Source of the DNA: Micromonospora thermarum
GTDB taxonomy: Bacteria; Actinomycetota; Actinomycetes; Mycobacteriales; Micromonosporaceae
Direction of reading: 5' to 3'
Assembly (NCBI RefSeq): GCF_012034245.1
Contig: NZ_JAATEO010000003.1
Coordinates: 62,001-126,000 of the forward strand
DNA length: 64,000 bases
The position numbers and the translations under genes were made by a program. Every line of letters starts with the position of its first letter. The stretch's first letter is position 1. Positions 57,137 to 64,000 of the stretch are shown piece after piece. The notes under the pieces were generated by a model, which saw only the letters and a program-made list of their open reading frames with translations, was not told where the DNA came from and made no database searches.

Positions 57137-57646
57137 TCAACGGTGACGCTGATGGTGCTCGGCTCGGGCGGCGGGGAGGATCAGCCCGGCCCGGTGCAGT
57201 ACGCCCTCGACCCGCACCCGTTCGATCTCGCGGTCGACCCCGGTCAGCTCGTCGAGGTGTTGGGCGATGCCGAGGGCCGCGCAGGCCCGGCGGAGCCGCT
57301 CGTCGTACGCCTGGAGCACCGCGCCGTGCCAGACCGCGGACCGTCCGCTCGCGCCGATCCGCTGGCCGCCGAGGCGGCGGAGGTCGGCGGCGAGCTGCTC
57401 CAGCGGGCGCCGGTCCGGCCGGTCGAACCCGCTCAGGTCCAGGTCCCGGGTGAGCGCGTCGGCCTCCACCGCCCGGTCCAGCCGGGCGATGGTGCGTCTT
57501 TCCCGCCGCCGCTCCCGCCACTCCCCGAAGCCGCAGACCAGCCGGTCCACCAGCTCGTCGGCGCAGAAGAGCAGCGCGATCACCACGGGAAGACACACCA
57601 CGGCACCGACCATCAGGGTCAGCAGCAGCGCGCGTCCCAGCTCCAC
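57137..57646 (-). CDS. Membrane-anchored helical protein, unknown
   Basis: 169 residues. One N-terminal membrane helix (about 7-28), then an Arg/Glu-rich cytoplasmic helical region (GEWRERRRERRTIARL). No enzyme motif. Likely operon with thpR. Looks like a family restricted to Micromonosporaceae-type actinomycetes, but this is only an impression. Confidence 0.75.
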   Translation of the reverse strand: MELGRALLLTLMVGAVVCLPVVIALLFCADELVDRLVCGFGEWRERRRERRTIARLDRAVEADALTRDLDLSGFDRPDRRPLEQLAADLRRLGGQRIGASGRSAVWHGAVLQAYDERLRRACAALGIAQHLDELTGVDREIERVRVEGVLHRAGLILPAARAEHHQRHR

Positions 57647-57720
57647 GAACCGACGCTAAGCCGACCGGTGCCGCCCCGCCACCGGATTCGCCGCATCCGC
57701 CCGTCAGAGACCGTCGGTAA

Positions 57721-57741
57721 ACCCCGCGGCGGCTGCGGGGT
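57721..57741 (-). terminator. Terminator of the marR-MFS operon
   Basis: ACCCCGC and GCGGGGT form a stem inside a larger CCGTCGG/CCGACGG repeat (57709-57715 with 57744-57750). Confidence 0.6.
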
Positions 57742-57753
57742 CAGCCGACGGGC

Positions 57754-59034
57754 TCAAAGCCGCTCGGTGACGTAGAAGCGGGGCATCGGAAGGATCCGGA
57801 ACCGCAGCCGGGCCCCGGAGCGGCGCAGCTGCCACGCCAGGGCGAGCAGGGCGGTGGCCAGGGTGACGAGACCGCCGATCCAGATGCTCGCGCCGGCGCC
57901 GTACGTCTCGGCGATCCAGCCGATGACCGGCGCGCCCACCGGGTTGGTGCCGAGGAACACCAGCACCCACAGCGCCATGACGCGGCCCCGGAAGGCGGCG
58001 TCGGTGCCGAGCTGGATCCGCTGGTTGCAGGCCTGCGCGAAGAAGACCATGAAGAACCCGGTCGGCAGGAGCAGCACGACCACCAGCCAGTACGTGGGAG
58101 CGAGCCCGACCAGCGTGCCGAAGGAGCCGCAACCCACGGCGGCGCCCAGCACCAGCCACACCGACGGGCGGCTGCGCCGACCGGTGCCGGCCAACGCCCC
58201 GACCAGCGCGCCCACCGCGAGGGCGCTGCTGAACAGGCCGAACGACGCGGCGCCGGTGTTGAAGACGGTCTTGGCCAGCGCGGCGAGGGTGAGCTGGAAG
58301 TTGAACATCGAGGTGGCGATCACCAGGATCATCACCATCGGCAGGAGCAGGTCGGGGCGGCCCCAGACGTAGCGCAGCCCGTCGACGACCTTGGCCGACG
58401 CCCGCTCGTCGCGGGGCGGCAGCGCCTCGCGGTGCAGCTCGGCCGGACGCATCCGGACCACGTTCACCAGCGGGGCGATCGAGCTGAGGGCGGTGACCAG
58501 GAAGACCGGGCCGACGTCGAAGGCGGCGATGGCCAGACCGGCGAGGGCTGGGCCGACGATCCGCGCGGAGTTGAAGGTCGCCGCGTTGAGCGAGAGCGCG
58601 TTCGGCAGCAGCCGCGTACCGACGAGCTCGGACACGAAGGCCTGCCGGACCGGCGTCTCCACCGCGTTGGCGACGCCGAGCGCGGCGGCGAAGGCGAAGA
58701 CGTGCCAGAGCTCCACCAGCCCCGTGAGCACCAGCAGGCTCATCGCCAGCGAGAGCACGGTCCAGAACGCGTTGGCGACGAACAGCAGCACGCGCTTGTC
58801 GTACCGGTCGGCGAGCCGGCCGGAGAGAAGCGTGAGCAGCAGGACGGGGGTGAACTGGAGGGCCGTGACGATGCCGAGGGCGGTGGCCGAGTTGTCGGAG
58901 AGCTCGAGGACGAGCCAGTCCTGGGCGATGAACATCATCCAGACGCCGATCAGCTTGATCAGCTGCCCGGATGCGAAGAGCCGGTAGTTGCGGACCTGTA
59001 GGGACTGGAACATCGTGCTCAGCTTCGACTGCAC
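57754..59034 (-). CDS. MFS exporter (MFS_3 type)
   Basis: 426 residues, twelve helices. DRYDKRVLLFVANAFW between helices 2 and 3 and a motif-A-like region GRLADRYDKR. Similar to EntS-type exporters. Lies 69 bases downstream of the marR gene on the same strand, so it is probably the efflux pump that MarR controls. Substrate unknown. Confidence 0.9.
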   Translation of the reverse strand: MQSKLSTMFQSLQVRNYRLFASGQLIKLIGVWMMFIAQDWLVLELSDNSATALGIVTALQFTPVLLLTLLSGRLADRYDKRVLLFVANAFWTVLSLAMSLLVLTGLVELWHVFAFAAALGVANAVETPVRQAFVSELVGTRLLPNALSLNAATFNSARIVGPALAGLAIAAFDVGPVFLVTALSSIAPLVNVVRMRPAELHREALPPRDERASAKVVDGLRYVWGRPDLLLPMVMILVIATSMFNFQLTLAALAKTVFNTGAASFGLFSSALAVGALVGALAGTGRRSRPSVWLVLGAAVGCGSFGTLVGLAPTYWLVVVLLLPTGFFMVFFAQACNQRIQLGTDAAFRGRVMALWVLVFLGTNPVGAPVIGWIAETYGAGASIWIGGLVTLATALLALAWQLRRSGARLRFRILPMPRFYVTERL

Positions 59035-59103
59035 TCTAGGTGCGCCTCCCTCGCGTACGCGTCATCACCGTCGGACGGCGCGGTCGCGGGTGGCTCGAAA
59101 GCC

Positions 59104-59553
59104 TCAGGCGCGGGCGAGCTGGTGCAGGATCTCCGCCGCCTGGCGCAGCGTGTCCTGGTCCTCCTCGCTCAGTTCGGCCAGCCGGTGGGCCAGCCACTCG
59201 TCCCGGGCACGCTCGAACTGGTCGAGCACCGCCCGGCCCCCCTCGGTCGCTGCGAGGATCACCTGCCGGCCGTCGGTCGGGTGGGGTGTGCGCTGCACGA
59301 GGCCACGCTCCTCCAGCTTCGCGACGATCTTGGTCATCGTCGGTGGCTGGACCCGTTCGACGTCGGCCAGCTCCCGGGGCGTCAGCGCGCCCGCCAGCCG
59401 GAGGCTGGTGAGCGCGGAGAGCTGGGTGACCGTCAGGTCACCGACCGGCCGGGCCTGCCGGACCCGCCGGTTGAGCCGGGTGATCGCATCACGCAACTGA
59501 ACCGCCAGTTGCGCCGGTGGCATGCTCTTCGCCGTCACCGTCCGCTCCGTCAC
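59104..59553 (-). CDS. MarR-family transcriptional regulator
   Basis: 149 residues. Winged helix-turn-helix in LTPRELADVERVQPPTMTKI with wing PTDGRQVILAATEGG. A dimeric repressor by family, likely of itself and the downstream MFS gene. The GTG start lies seven bases after TAGGCT, giving a leaderless transcript. A perfect palindrome covers this promoter. Confidence 0.93.
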   Translation of the reverse strand: MTERTVTAKSMPPAQLAVQLRDAITRLNRRVRQARPVGDLTVTQLSALTSLRLAGALTPRELADVERVQPPTMTKIVAKLEERGLVQRTPHPTDGRQVILAATEGGRAVLDQFERARDEWLAHRLAELSEEDQDTLRQAAEILHQLARA

Positions 59554-59555
59554 GA

Positions 59556-59570
59556 TAGTTAGCCTAACTA
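59556..59570. promoter_or_regulatory. MarR operator: 15-bp perfect palindrome
   Basis: TAGTTAGCCTAACTA has 7-base perfect arms and overlaps the marR -10 region. A further CTAAC half-site lies at about 59581-59585. Autoregulation is inferred from position. Confidence 0.75.
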
Positions 59571-59624
59571 ATGAGCCTGGCTAACGACATGCGATATGAC
59601 CATGCTCACGGGGAGGTTTGCCCT

Positions 59625-59665
59625 GCTCCGGGCCGGGAATCCGATGTGGAGCACCGGCCCGGAGC
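59625..59665 (-). terminator. Terminator of the purine permease gene
   Basis: GCTCCGGGCCGG pairs with CCGGCCCGGAGC (12 bp) around a 17-base loop, just past the permease stop. Confidence 0.65.
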
Positions 59666-59671
59666 GGGACG

Positions 59672-61144
59672 TCACAGCAGCACGGACTCGATGGGCCCGC
59701 GCAGGAAGTACAGCACGAACAGGGCGGCGACGCCGTAGAGCAGCGGGTGGATGTCCCGCGCCTTGCCCTTCGCGAGCTTCATCACCACGTACGTGATCAG
59801 GCCGGCGCCGATGCCGTTGGAGATCGAGTACGTGAACGGCATCAGCACGATCGTGAGGAACGCGGGTATCGCGATCTCGTAGTCCGTCCAGTCGATCGTC
59901 CGGACCGCCGTCATCATCAGGAAGCCGACCACCACGAGCGCGGTCGACGCCGCCTCGAACGGCACGACCACCACCAGCGGCGCGAGGAACATCGCCAGCA
60001 GGAACAGCGCACCGGTGACCAGGTTGGCCGCACCGGTGCGGGCACCCTCCGCGACACCCGCGGCGCTCTCGATGTACGACGTGTTGCTGGACACGCTCGC
60101 CGCACCACCGCTGGCCGCGGCGATCGAGTCGACCAGCAGGATCTCCCGCGCCCGCGGCGGGGTGCCCCGCTCGTCGAGCATGCTCCCCTCCTGGCCGACC
60201 GCGACCATCGTGCCCATCGTGTCGAAGAAGTCCGTGATCAGCAGCGTGAACACGAACATCAGCACGACCAGCCAGCCGGCGCGGCTCCACGAGTCGAGCA
60301 CGTTGAAGTTGCCGAGCAGGGACAGGTCCGGCACGTCCACGATCGTGCTCGGCAGCTCCGGCACGTTCAGCGCCCAGCCCTTGGGGTTCGCCACACCGTT
60401 CACGAAGGACGGGCCGATGTTCCCCAGTGCCTCGACGACCATCGCCAGCGCGGTCGAGGCCAGGATTCCGATCAGGATCGCGCCCTTGACCCGGCGTACC
60501 ACCAGCACCAGGGTCAGCAGCAGACCCACCACGAAGACCAGCATCGGCCAGCTGACCAGCTTGCCGCCGATGCCCAGGCCGACCGGCACGGTGGTGTTCG
60601 CCTCGTCCGGGATCCGCCGTACGAAGCCCGCGTCGACCAGGCCGATGATGGTCAGGAAGAGGCCGATGCCGACGCCGATCGCGGTCTTCATCTGCGTGGG
60701 CACCGAGCGGAACACCGCCGTACGCAGACCGGTGAGCACCAGCACGGCGATGATCACACCCTCGATCACCACCAGACCCATCGCGTCCGCCCAGGTCATC
60801 TCCGGGGCGATCTCGTACGCGACCAGCGCGTTGACGCCGAGGCCGGCGGCGAGCGCCAGCGGGAACCGGCCGACGACACCCATGAGGATCGTCATCAGAC
60901 CCGCGACCAGTGCGGTCGCCGCGGCGAGAGCGGGGATCGGCAGCTTCTGGCCGTCCTCGTCGACGGCGGCACCCAGGATGAGCGGGTTCAGCACGACGAT
61001 GTACGCCATCGTGAAGAAGGTGGCCAGGCCACCACGGACCTCGCGGCTCATCGTCGAGCCACGGGCGGAGATCTCGAAGTAGCGGTCGAAACCGTTCCGC
61101 GGCTCTGCGGACGGTGTGCCGTTGTCGGGCGGGGCTACTGCCAT
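59672..61144 (-). CDS. NCS2 (AzgA/PbuG-type) purine permease
   Basis: 490 residues, about 13 membrane helices. Motifs FTMAYIVVLNPLILG, DFFDTMGTMVAVG and SSNTSYIESAAGVAEGARTG mark the adenine/guanine/hypoxanthine permease group. Imports purine bases. The ATG at 61144 follows GAGGACC. Divergent from the small DUF2530 gene. Confidence 0.94.
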   Translation of the reverse strand: MAVAPPDNGTPSAEPRNGFDRYFEISARGSTMSREVRGGLATFFTMAYIVVLNPLILGAAVDEDGQKLPIPALAAATALVAGLMTILMGVVGRFPLALAAGLGVNALVAYEIAPEMTWADAMGLVVIEGVIIAVLVLTGLRTAVFRSVPTQMKTAIGVGIGLFLTIIGLVDAGFVRRIPDEANTTVPVGLGIGGKLVSWPMLVFVVGLLLTLVLVVRRVKGAILIGILASTALAMVVEALGNIGPSFVNGVANPKGWALNVPELPSTIVDVPDLSLLGNFNVLDSWSRAGWLVVLMFVFTLLITDFFDTMGTMVAVGQEGSMLDERGTPPRAREILLVDSIAAASGGAASVSSNTSYIESAAGVAEGARTGAANLVTGALFLLAMFLAPLVVVVPFEAASTALVVVGFLMMTAVRTIDWTDYEIAIPAFLTIVLMPFTYSISNGIGAGLITYVVMKLAKGKARDIHPLLYGVAALFVLYFLRGPIESVLL

Positions 61145-61232
61145 CAGGTCCTCGCAGGTGATCTTCCGTTGTCGCGCCGCATCGTCCCAGATCACCGACC
61201 GGGCGGGAAAGTTCGTCCCGTACGCTTGCCGC

Positions 61233-61478
61233 GTGCCGAAGGAACAGCCACCGCGACCCGAGCCGCTCGACCCGCCGATGCTGCCGTTCGCCCTCGCGGG
61301 GATGGCCGCCTGGGCGGTCGCCGGGCTCGTGCTGCTGCTCCTCCGCGACCGGCTGGTCGAGGCCGGGCACGAGAACTGGCTGTGGACCTGCCTGGCCGGT
61401 TTTCTGTGGGGGTTCCCCGGTCTCGCCGTGATGATGCGGCACGACGCGAACCGTCGCCGCCGCCGCGCCGGCCACTGA
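61233..61478 (+). CDS. DUF2530 small membrane protein
   Basis: 81 residues with two membrane helices (about 17-37 and 49-66), LLRDRLVEAGHENWLWTC between them and an Arg-rich end. DUF2530 genes are commonly found near purine permeases in actinobacteria. TACGCT at 61221-61226 ends six bases before the GTG, so the transcript is probably leaderless. Function unknown. Confidence 0.88.
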   Translation: MPKEQPPRPEPLDPPMLPFALAGMAAWAVAGLVLLLLRDRLVEAGHENWLWTCLAGFLWGFPGLAVMMRHDANRRRRRAGH

Positions 61479-61497
61479 TCAGGGCCGGCCGGTCACC

Positions 61498-62337
61498 TCA
61501 CGGGTGCCCGTACGGCTCCGCCGGCTCCGAGGCCTCCACCGACCCGTGCGCCCGGCTGACCGACACGGCCTCGACCGCGCTGTCGTCGTAGACCGTCGGC
61601 ATCTCCTCGACCGGGGTCTCCGGGGTCTCGACGAGGATCTCCGAGTGGGCGCCGCAGCCGTGGTCGGAGCTGACCACCCGGCCGTCGTCCGGCGCGTAGA
61701 AGTTGCCGCAGGCGCCGAAGGCCTGCCGCATGGCGCCGGCCAGCGGCAGGTAGAAGCCGCACGTGCCGCAGCGGGCGGCGGCGGGGGCCGCGGTGGAGAT
61801 CGGCGAGGCCGGCCCGTGGTCGCTGTCGTACCACCGCTGGGCGGCTTCAGTGCGCCCCTCCCGGGACAGCACCCGCGCCCGGCCGAGGCCCAGCTCCCAC
61901 GCGGTCTCCTCGACCGCCGGGTCGTCGGAGAGCAGGTAACCGGGTTGGAGGCGCTCGTCCTCCGGCGGGGTGGGCAGCAGGTCACCGGGACCGAGGTCGC
62001 CCGGCTTGAGCCGCTCCTGCCAGGGCAGCCAGCCGGGAGCGAGCAGCGCGTCCGGGCCGGGCAGCAGGACGGTCTCGCAGATGGTCACGGTCCGGCTCCG
62101 GGGCACCCGGGTGACGGTGACCGCCCAGCGCCAGCCGCGGTAGCCGGCCAACCGGCACTCGAAGTAGTGCGTGACGAGGCGATCACCCTCCGCGACGGCC
62201 TGGATGTGGTCGCCGACGTCCGACGGGTCGACCTCGGTGATGGCGTCGCGCGCCAGCTCGACGGCGGCGGCGCAGACCTGGTCGAGGCGGGCGGCACGAG
62301 CGGAGGCGGGCCTGGTCACCCGACCATTGTTCCCCAT
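61498..62337 (-). CDS. DUF3027 protein
   Basis: 279 residues. The C-terminal half has a Cys/His-rich region: CGTCGFYLPLAGAMRQAFGA, then CGNFYAPDDGRVVSSDHGCG and AHSE, likely a zinc site. This is a conserved actinobacterial family of unknown role. Start uncertain: ATG at 62337 or GTG at 62319, the latter with GGGGA about 10 bases upstream. Confidence 0.9.
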   Translation of the reverse strand: MGNNGRVTRPASARAARLDQVCAAAVELARDAITEVDPSDVGDHIQAVAEGDRLVTHYFECRLAGYRGWRWAVTVTRVPRSRTVTICETVLLPGPDALLAPGWLPWQERLKPGDLGPGDLLPTPPEDERLQPGYLLSDDPAVEETAWELGLGRARVLSREGRTEAAQRWYDSDHGPASPISTAAPAAARCGTCGFYLPLAGAMRQAFGACGNFYAPDDGRVVSSDHGCGAHSEILVETPETPVEEMPTVYDDSAVEAVSVSRAHGSVEASEPAEPYGHP

Positions 62338-62423
62338 GCGGACGGCAGCGTGACAGGCACTCCCCGGAACCATCTCCGGCGGTGGTGGCGCGTACGTCGA
62401 GCCGATGGGCGAGGATGGTGCTC

Positions 62424-64000
62424 ATGCCGTTGTTCTCCCGCTCCGAGCGTTCCGTCCTCGGGCGGACCGTCGGCACGGGCATCAAGACCGTCCGTCTGCT
62501 GTTCCGCGGCTCGGTCAGCAGCAGCCGTTGGATGACCCGCTCGGCGGGGCGCGTCCGGGCCCGGGGCGCCGGCGGCGAGATCGGCATGGTCCGCCTGTTC
62601 GACCTGCACGCGATCTCCTGCGCCGGGGACACGCTCATCGCGATCGGCCTCGCCGGGACGATCTTCTTCAACGTCCCGCTCGGCGAGGCGCGCAGCAAGG
62701 TCGCGCTCTACCTGCTGGTGACCATGGTGCCGTTCGCCATGCTCGCGCCGGTGGTGGGCCCGCTGCTCGACCACTTCCGGCACGGCCGCCGGTACGCGCT
62801 GGCCGCCACCATGCTCGGGCGGGCCTTCCTGGCCTGGCTGATCTCCGACTACATCCACGGCTTCGGCCTCTACCCGGCGGCGTTCGGCGTCCTGGCACTC
62901 TCCCGCGCGTACGGGGTGGCCCGCTCGGCGGCCGTGCCCCGGCTGCTCCCGGAGGGCCTGGGCCTGTCCCAGGCCGGTGCCCGGGCCAGCGTCTACGGCA
63001 CGATCGCCGGGGCCCTGCTCGCCCCGATCGGCCTGGCCGCCTTCTGGTTCGGGCCGCAGTGGCCCCTGCGGGTCGCCTCGGTGATCTTCCTGGTCGGCAT
63101 GGTCATCGCGCTGCGCCTGCCGCCGAAGGCGGACTCGGAGCCGCCGGAGCGGGTGCCGCGCCCGCTGCGGGCGCTGGGGCGGCGTACCGGTGACCGGCCG
63201 CTGGGCCGGGGCCGCCCGCACGGCCGGCTGGTGATCGCCACCCTCGTCGGCGCCGCCACCCTGCGCGCCGTCTACGGCTTCCTCCTGCTCTTCCTCGCCT
63301 TCGCGATCAAGGCCGGTGACCTGACCACCACCTTCTTCGGCCGCGACCTCAGCGACGAGGCCGCGCTGGGCCTGATCGGCGGTGCCCTGGCGATCGGCAG
63401 CTTCCTCGCCACCGCGATCGGCACCCGGCTGCGCATCCACCGGCCGGCGGCGATCCAGTCGAGCGGCATGGTCGTCGTCGCCGGTGTGGCGGTCCTCGCC
63501 GCGCTGAAGTTCTCGCTCCCGATGGTCGCGCTGCTCTGCCTGGTCGCCGCCCTGATGAGCGGCATCGCCAAGCTGGCGGTCGACGCCTCGATCCAGGAAC
63601 GCATCCCGGAGCGGCTGCGGGCCAGCTCGTTCGCCCACTCCGAGACCGTGCTCATGCTCGCCTTCGTCGCGGGCGGCGGCCTGGGGCTCGTCCCGTTCGA
63701 CGGTCGGCTCGGCATCGCCGTCGCCGTGGGCGTGGCGGCGCTCGCCACCGCACGCGGCATCGTCGTCGCGGGCCGGCTCCGCGCCGAGAAGCTGGTCGGC
63801 CGGCCGCTCGCCGACGACGAGCTCACCGAGGACGAGTCGGCGCCCGACGAGCCCGGCCACCTCGGCCGAACCGTCGAGGACCCCACCCCCACCTCCCCCG
63901 CTCCCACCCGGGGCGGGCCGGTGGACGACGACGGACTGGCACCACCGGGCTACCACATCTACCGCCCGTCGTCGGCCGTCGCCGGCTCCGGCGGCACCGA
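62424..64000 (+). CDS. MFS transporter (partial, runs off the window end)
   Basis: At least 525 residues: a cytoplasmic N-terminus of about 55 residues, about twelve helices, then a long acidic/Pro-rich C-terminal tail (ADDELTEDESAPDEPGHLG and on). No stop codon before base 64000. GAGG lies 9 bases before the ATG. Large MFS proteins of this type are common in actinomycetes; substrate unknown. Confidence 0.9.
   Translation, partial: MPLFSRSERSVLGRTVGTGIKTVRLLFRGSVSSSRWMTRSAGRVRARGAGGEIGMVRLFDLHAISCAGDTLIAIGLAGTIFFNVPLGEARSKVALYLLVTMVPFAMLAPVVGPLLDHFRHGRRYALAATMLGRAFLAWLISDYIHGFGLYPAAFGVLALSRAYGVARSAAVPRLLPEGLGLSQAGARASVYGTIAGALLAPIGLAAFWFGPQWPLRVASVIFLVGMVIALRLPPKADSEPPERVPRPLRALGRRTGDRPLGRGRPHGRLVIATLVGAATLRAVYGFLLLFLAFAIKAGDLTTTFFGRDLSDEAALGLIGGALAIGSFLATAIGTRLRIHRPAAIQSSGMVVVAGVAVLAALKFSLPMVALLCLVAALMSGIAKLAVDASIQERIPERLRASSFAHSETVLMLAFVAGGGLGLVPFDGRLGIAVAVGVAALATARGIVVAGRLRAEKLVGRPLADDELTEDESAPDEPGHLGRTVEDPTPTSPAPTRGGPVDDDGLAPPGYHIYRPSSAVAGSGGT

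Overview
The window is very GC-rich (third codon positions mostly G or C), with many GTG starts, a full actinobacterial type VII secretion (ESX) locus, a SepH septation gene, DUF3027 and DUF2530 genes and a CsoR copper locus. Together these point to an actinomycete, most probably Micromonospora or a close member of the Micromonosporaceae. The genus is inferred from gene content and style; no 16S or tRNA gene lies in the window. The sequence starts inside a copper ATPase gene and ends inside an MFS transporter gene.

Layout. 1-3436: copper locus. copZ, an exported His-rich protein and copA run leftward, csoR runs rightward, and two CsoR-type palindromes lie between copZ and csoR; a DUF305 lipoprotein follows. 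3959-7476: a YibE/F membrane protein, a c-di-AMP (ydaO/yuaA) riboswitch controlling a secreted coiled-coil protein with an M15-like domain, and a beta-carbonic anhydrase. 7684-25691: the type VII secretion locus, with a winged-helix protein, mycosin 1, eccC, eccD, eccE, eccB, two WXG100 proteins, mycosin 2 and two paralogous two-gene substrate cassettes, one at each end. 25746-31980: small accessory genes (DUF1232, PNPOx-like, C39-like secreted peptidase, hemerythrin, Rv0909-type antitoxin, AI-2E transporter, alpha/beta hydrolase), an island of two decayed genes (27687-28747) and a short palindromic repeat.

32051-37323: a disaccharide phosphorylase (GH65) coupled to a HAD phosphatase/mutase, a truncated VOC remnant, a DUF4442 protein and an orphan MsiK-like sugar ABC ATPase. 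37501-43254: a compact cell-wall glycopolymer operon (TagG and TagH exporter, a nucleotidyltransferase-like/CDP-alcohol phosphotransferase fusion, and a GT2/TagF-type polymerase). 43286-51409: L-serine dehydratase, PspC, DUF4230, acyl-CoA dehydrogenase, a ParB-like protein, nitroreductase, aldose epimerase, MFS and pdxH. 51665-56534: citrate synthase, serC, sepH and an aldo/keto reductase. 56548-64000: RNA 2',3'-cyclic phosphodiesterase, a marR-MFS operon with a perfect operator, a purine permease, DUF2530, DUF3027 and an MFS gene cut by the window end.

The most interesting part is the secretion locus. Each end carries a small helical 'LGTF' protein next to a larger WXG-type protein with a long Gly/Pro-rich middle. 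The two large proteins end in the same tail, TWLxEDExVWxxGxxGxPxVL, and the locus also has two different mycosins. Other points are a recurrent leaderless-promoter layout (TANNNT 6-7 bases before the start codon) at several genes and two related-looking 69-73 bp palindromic intergenic elements.
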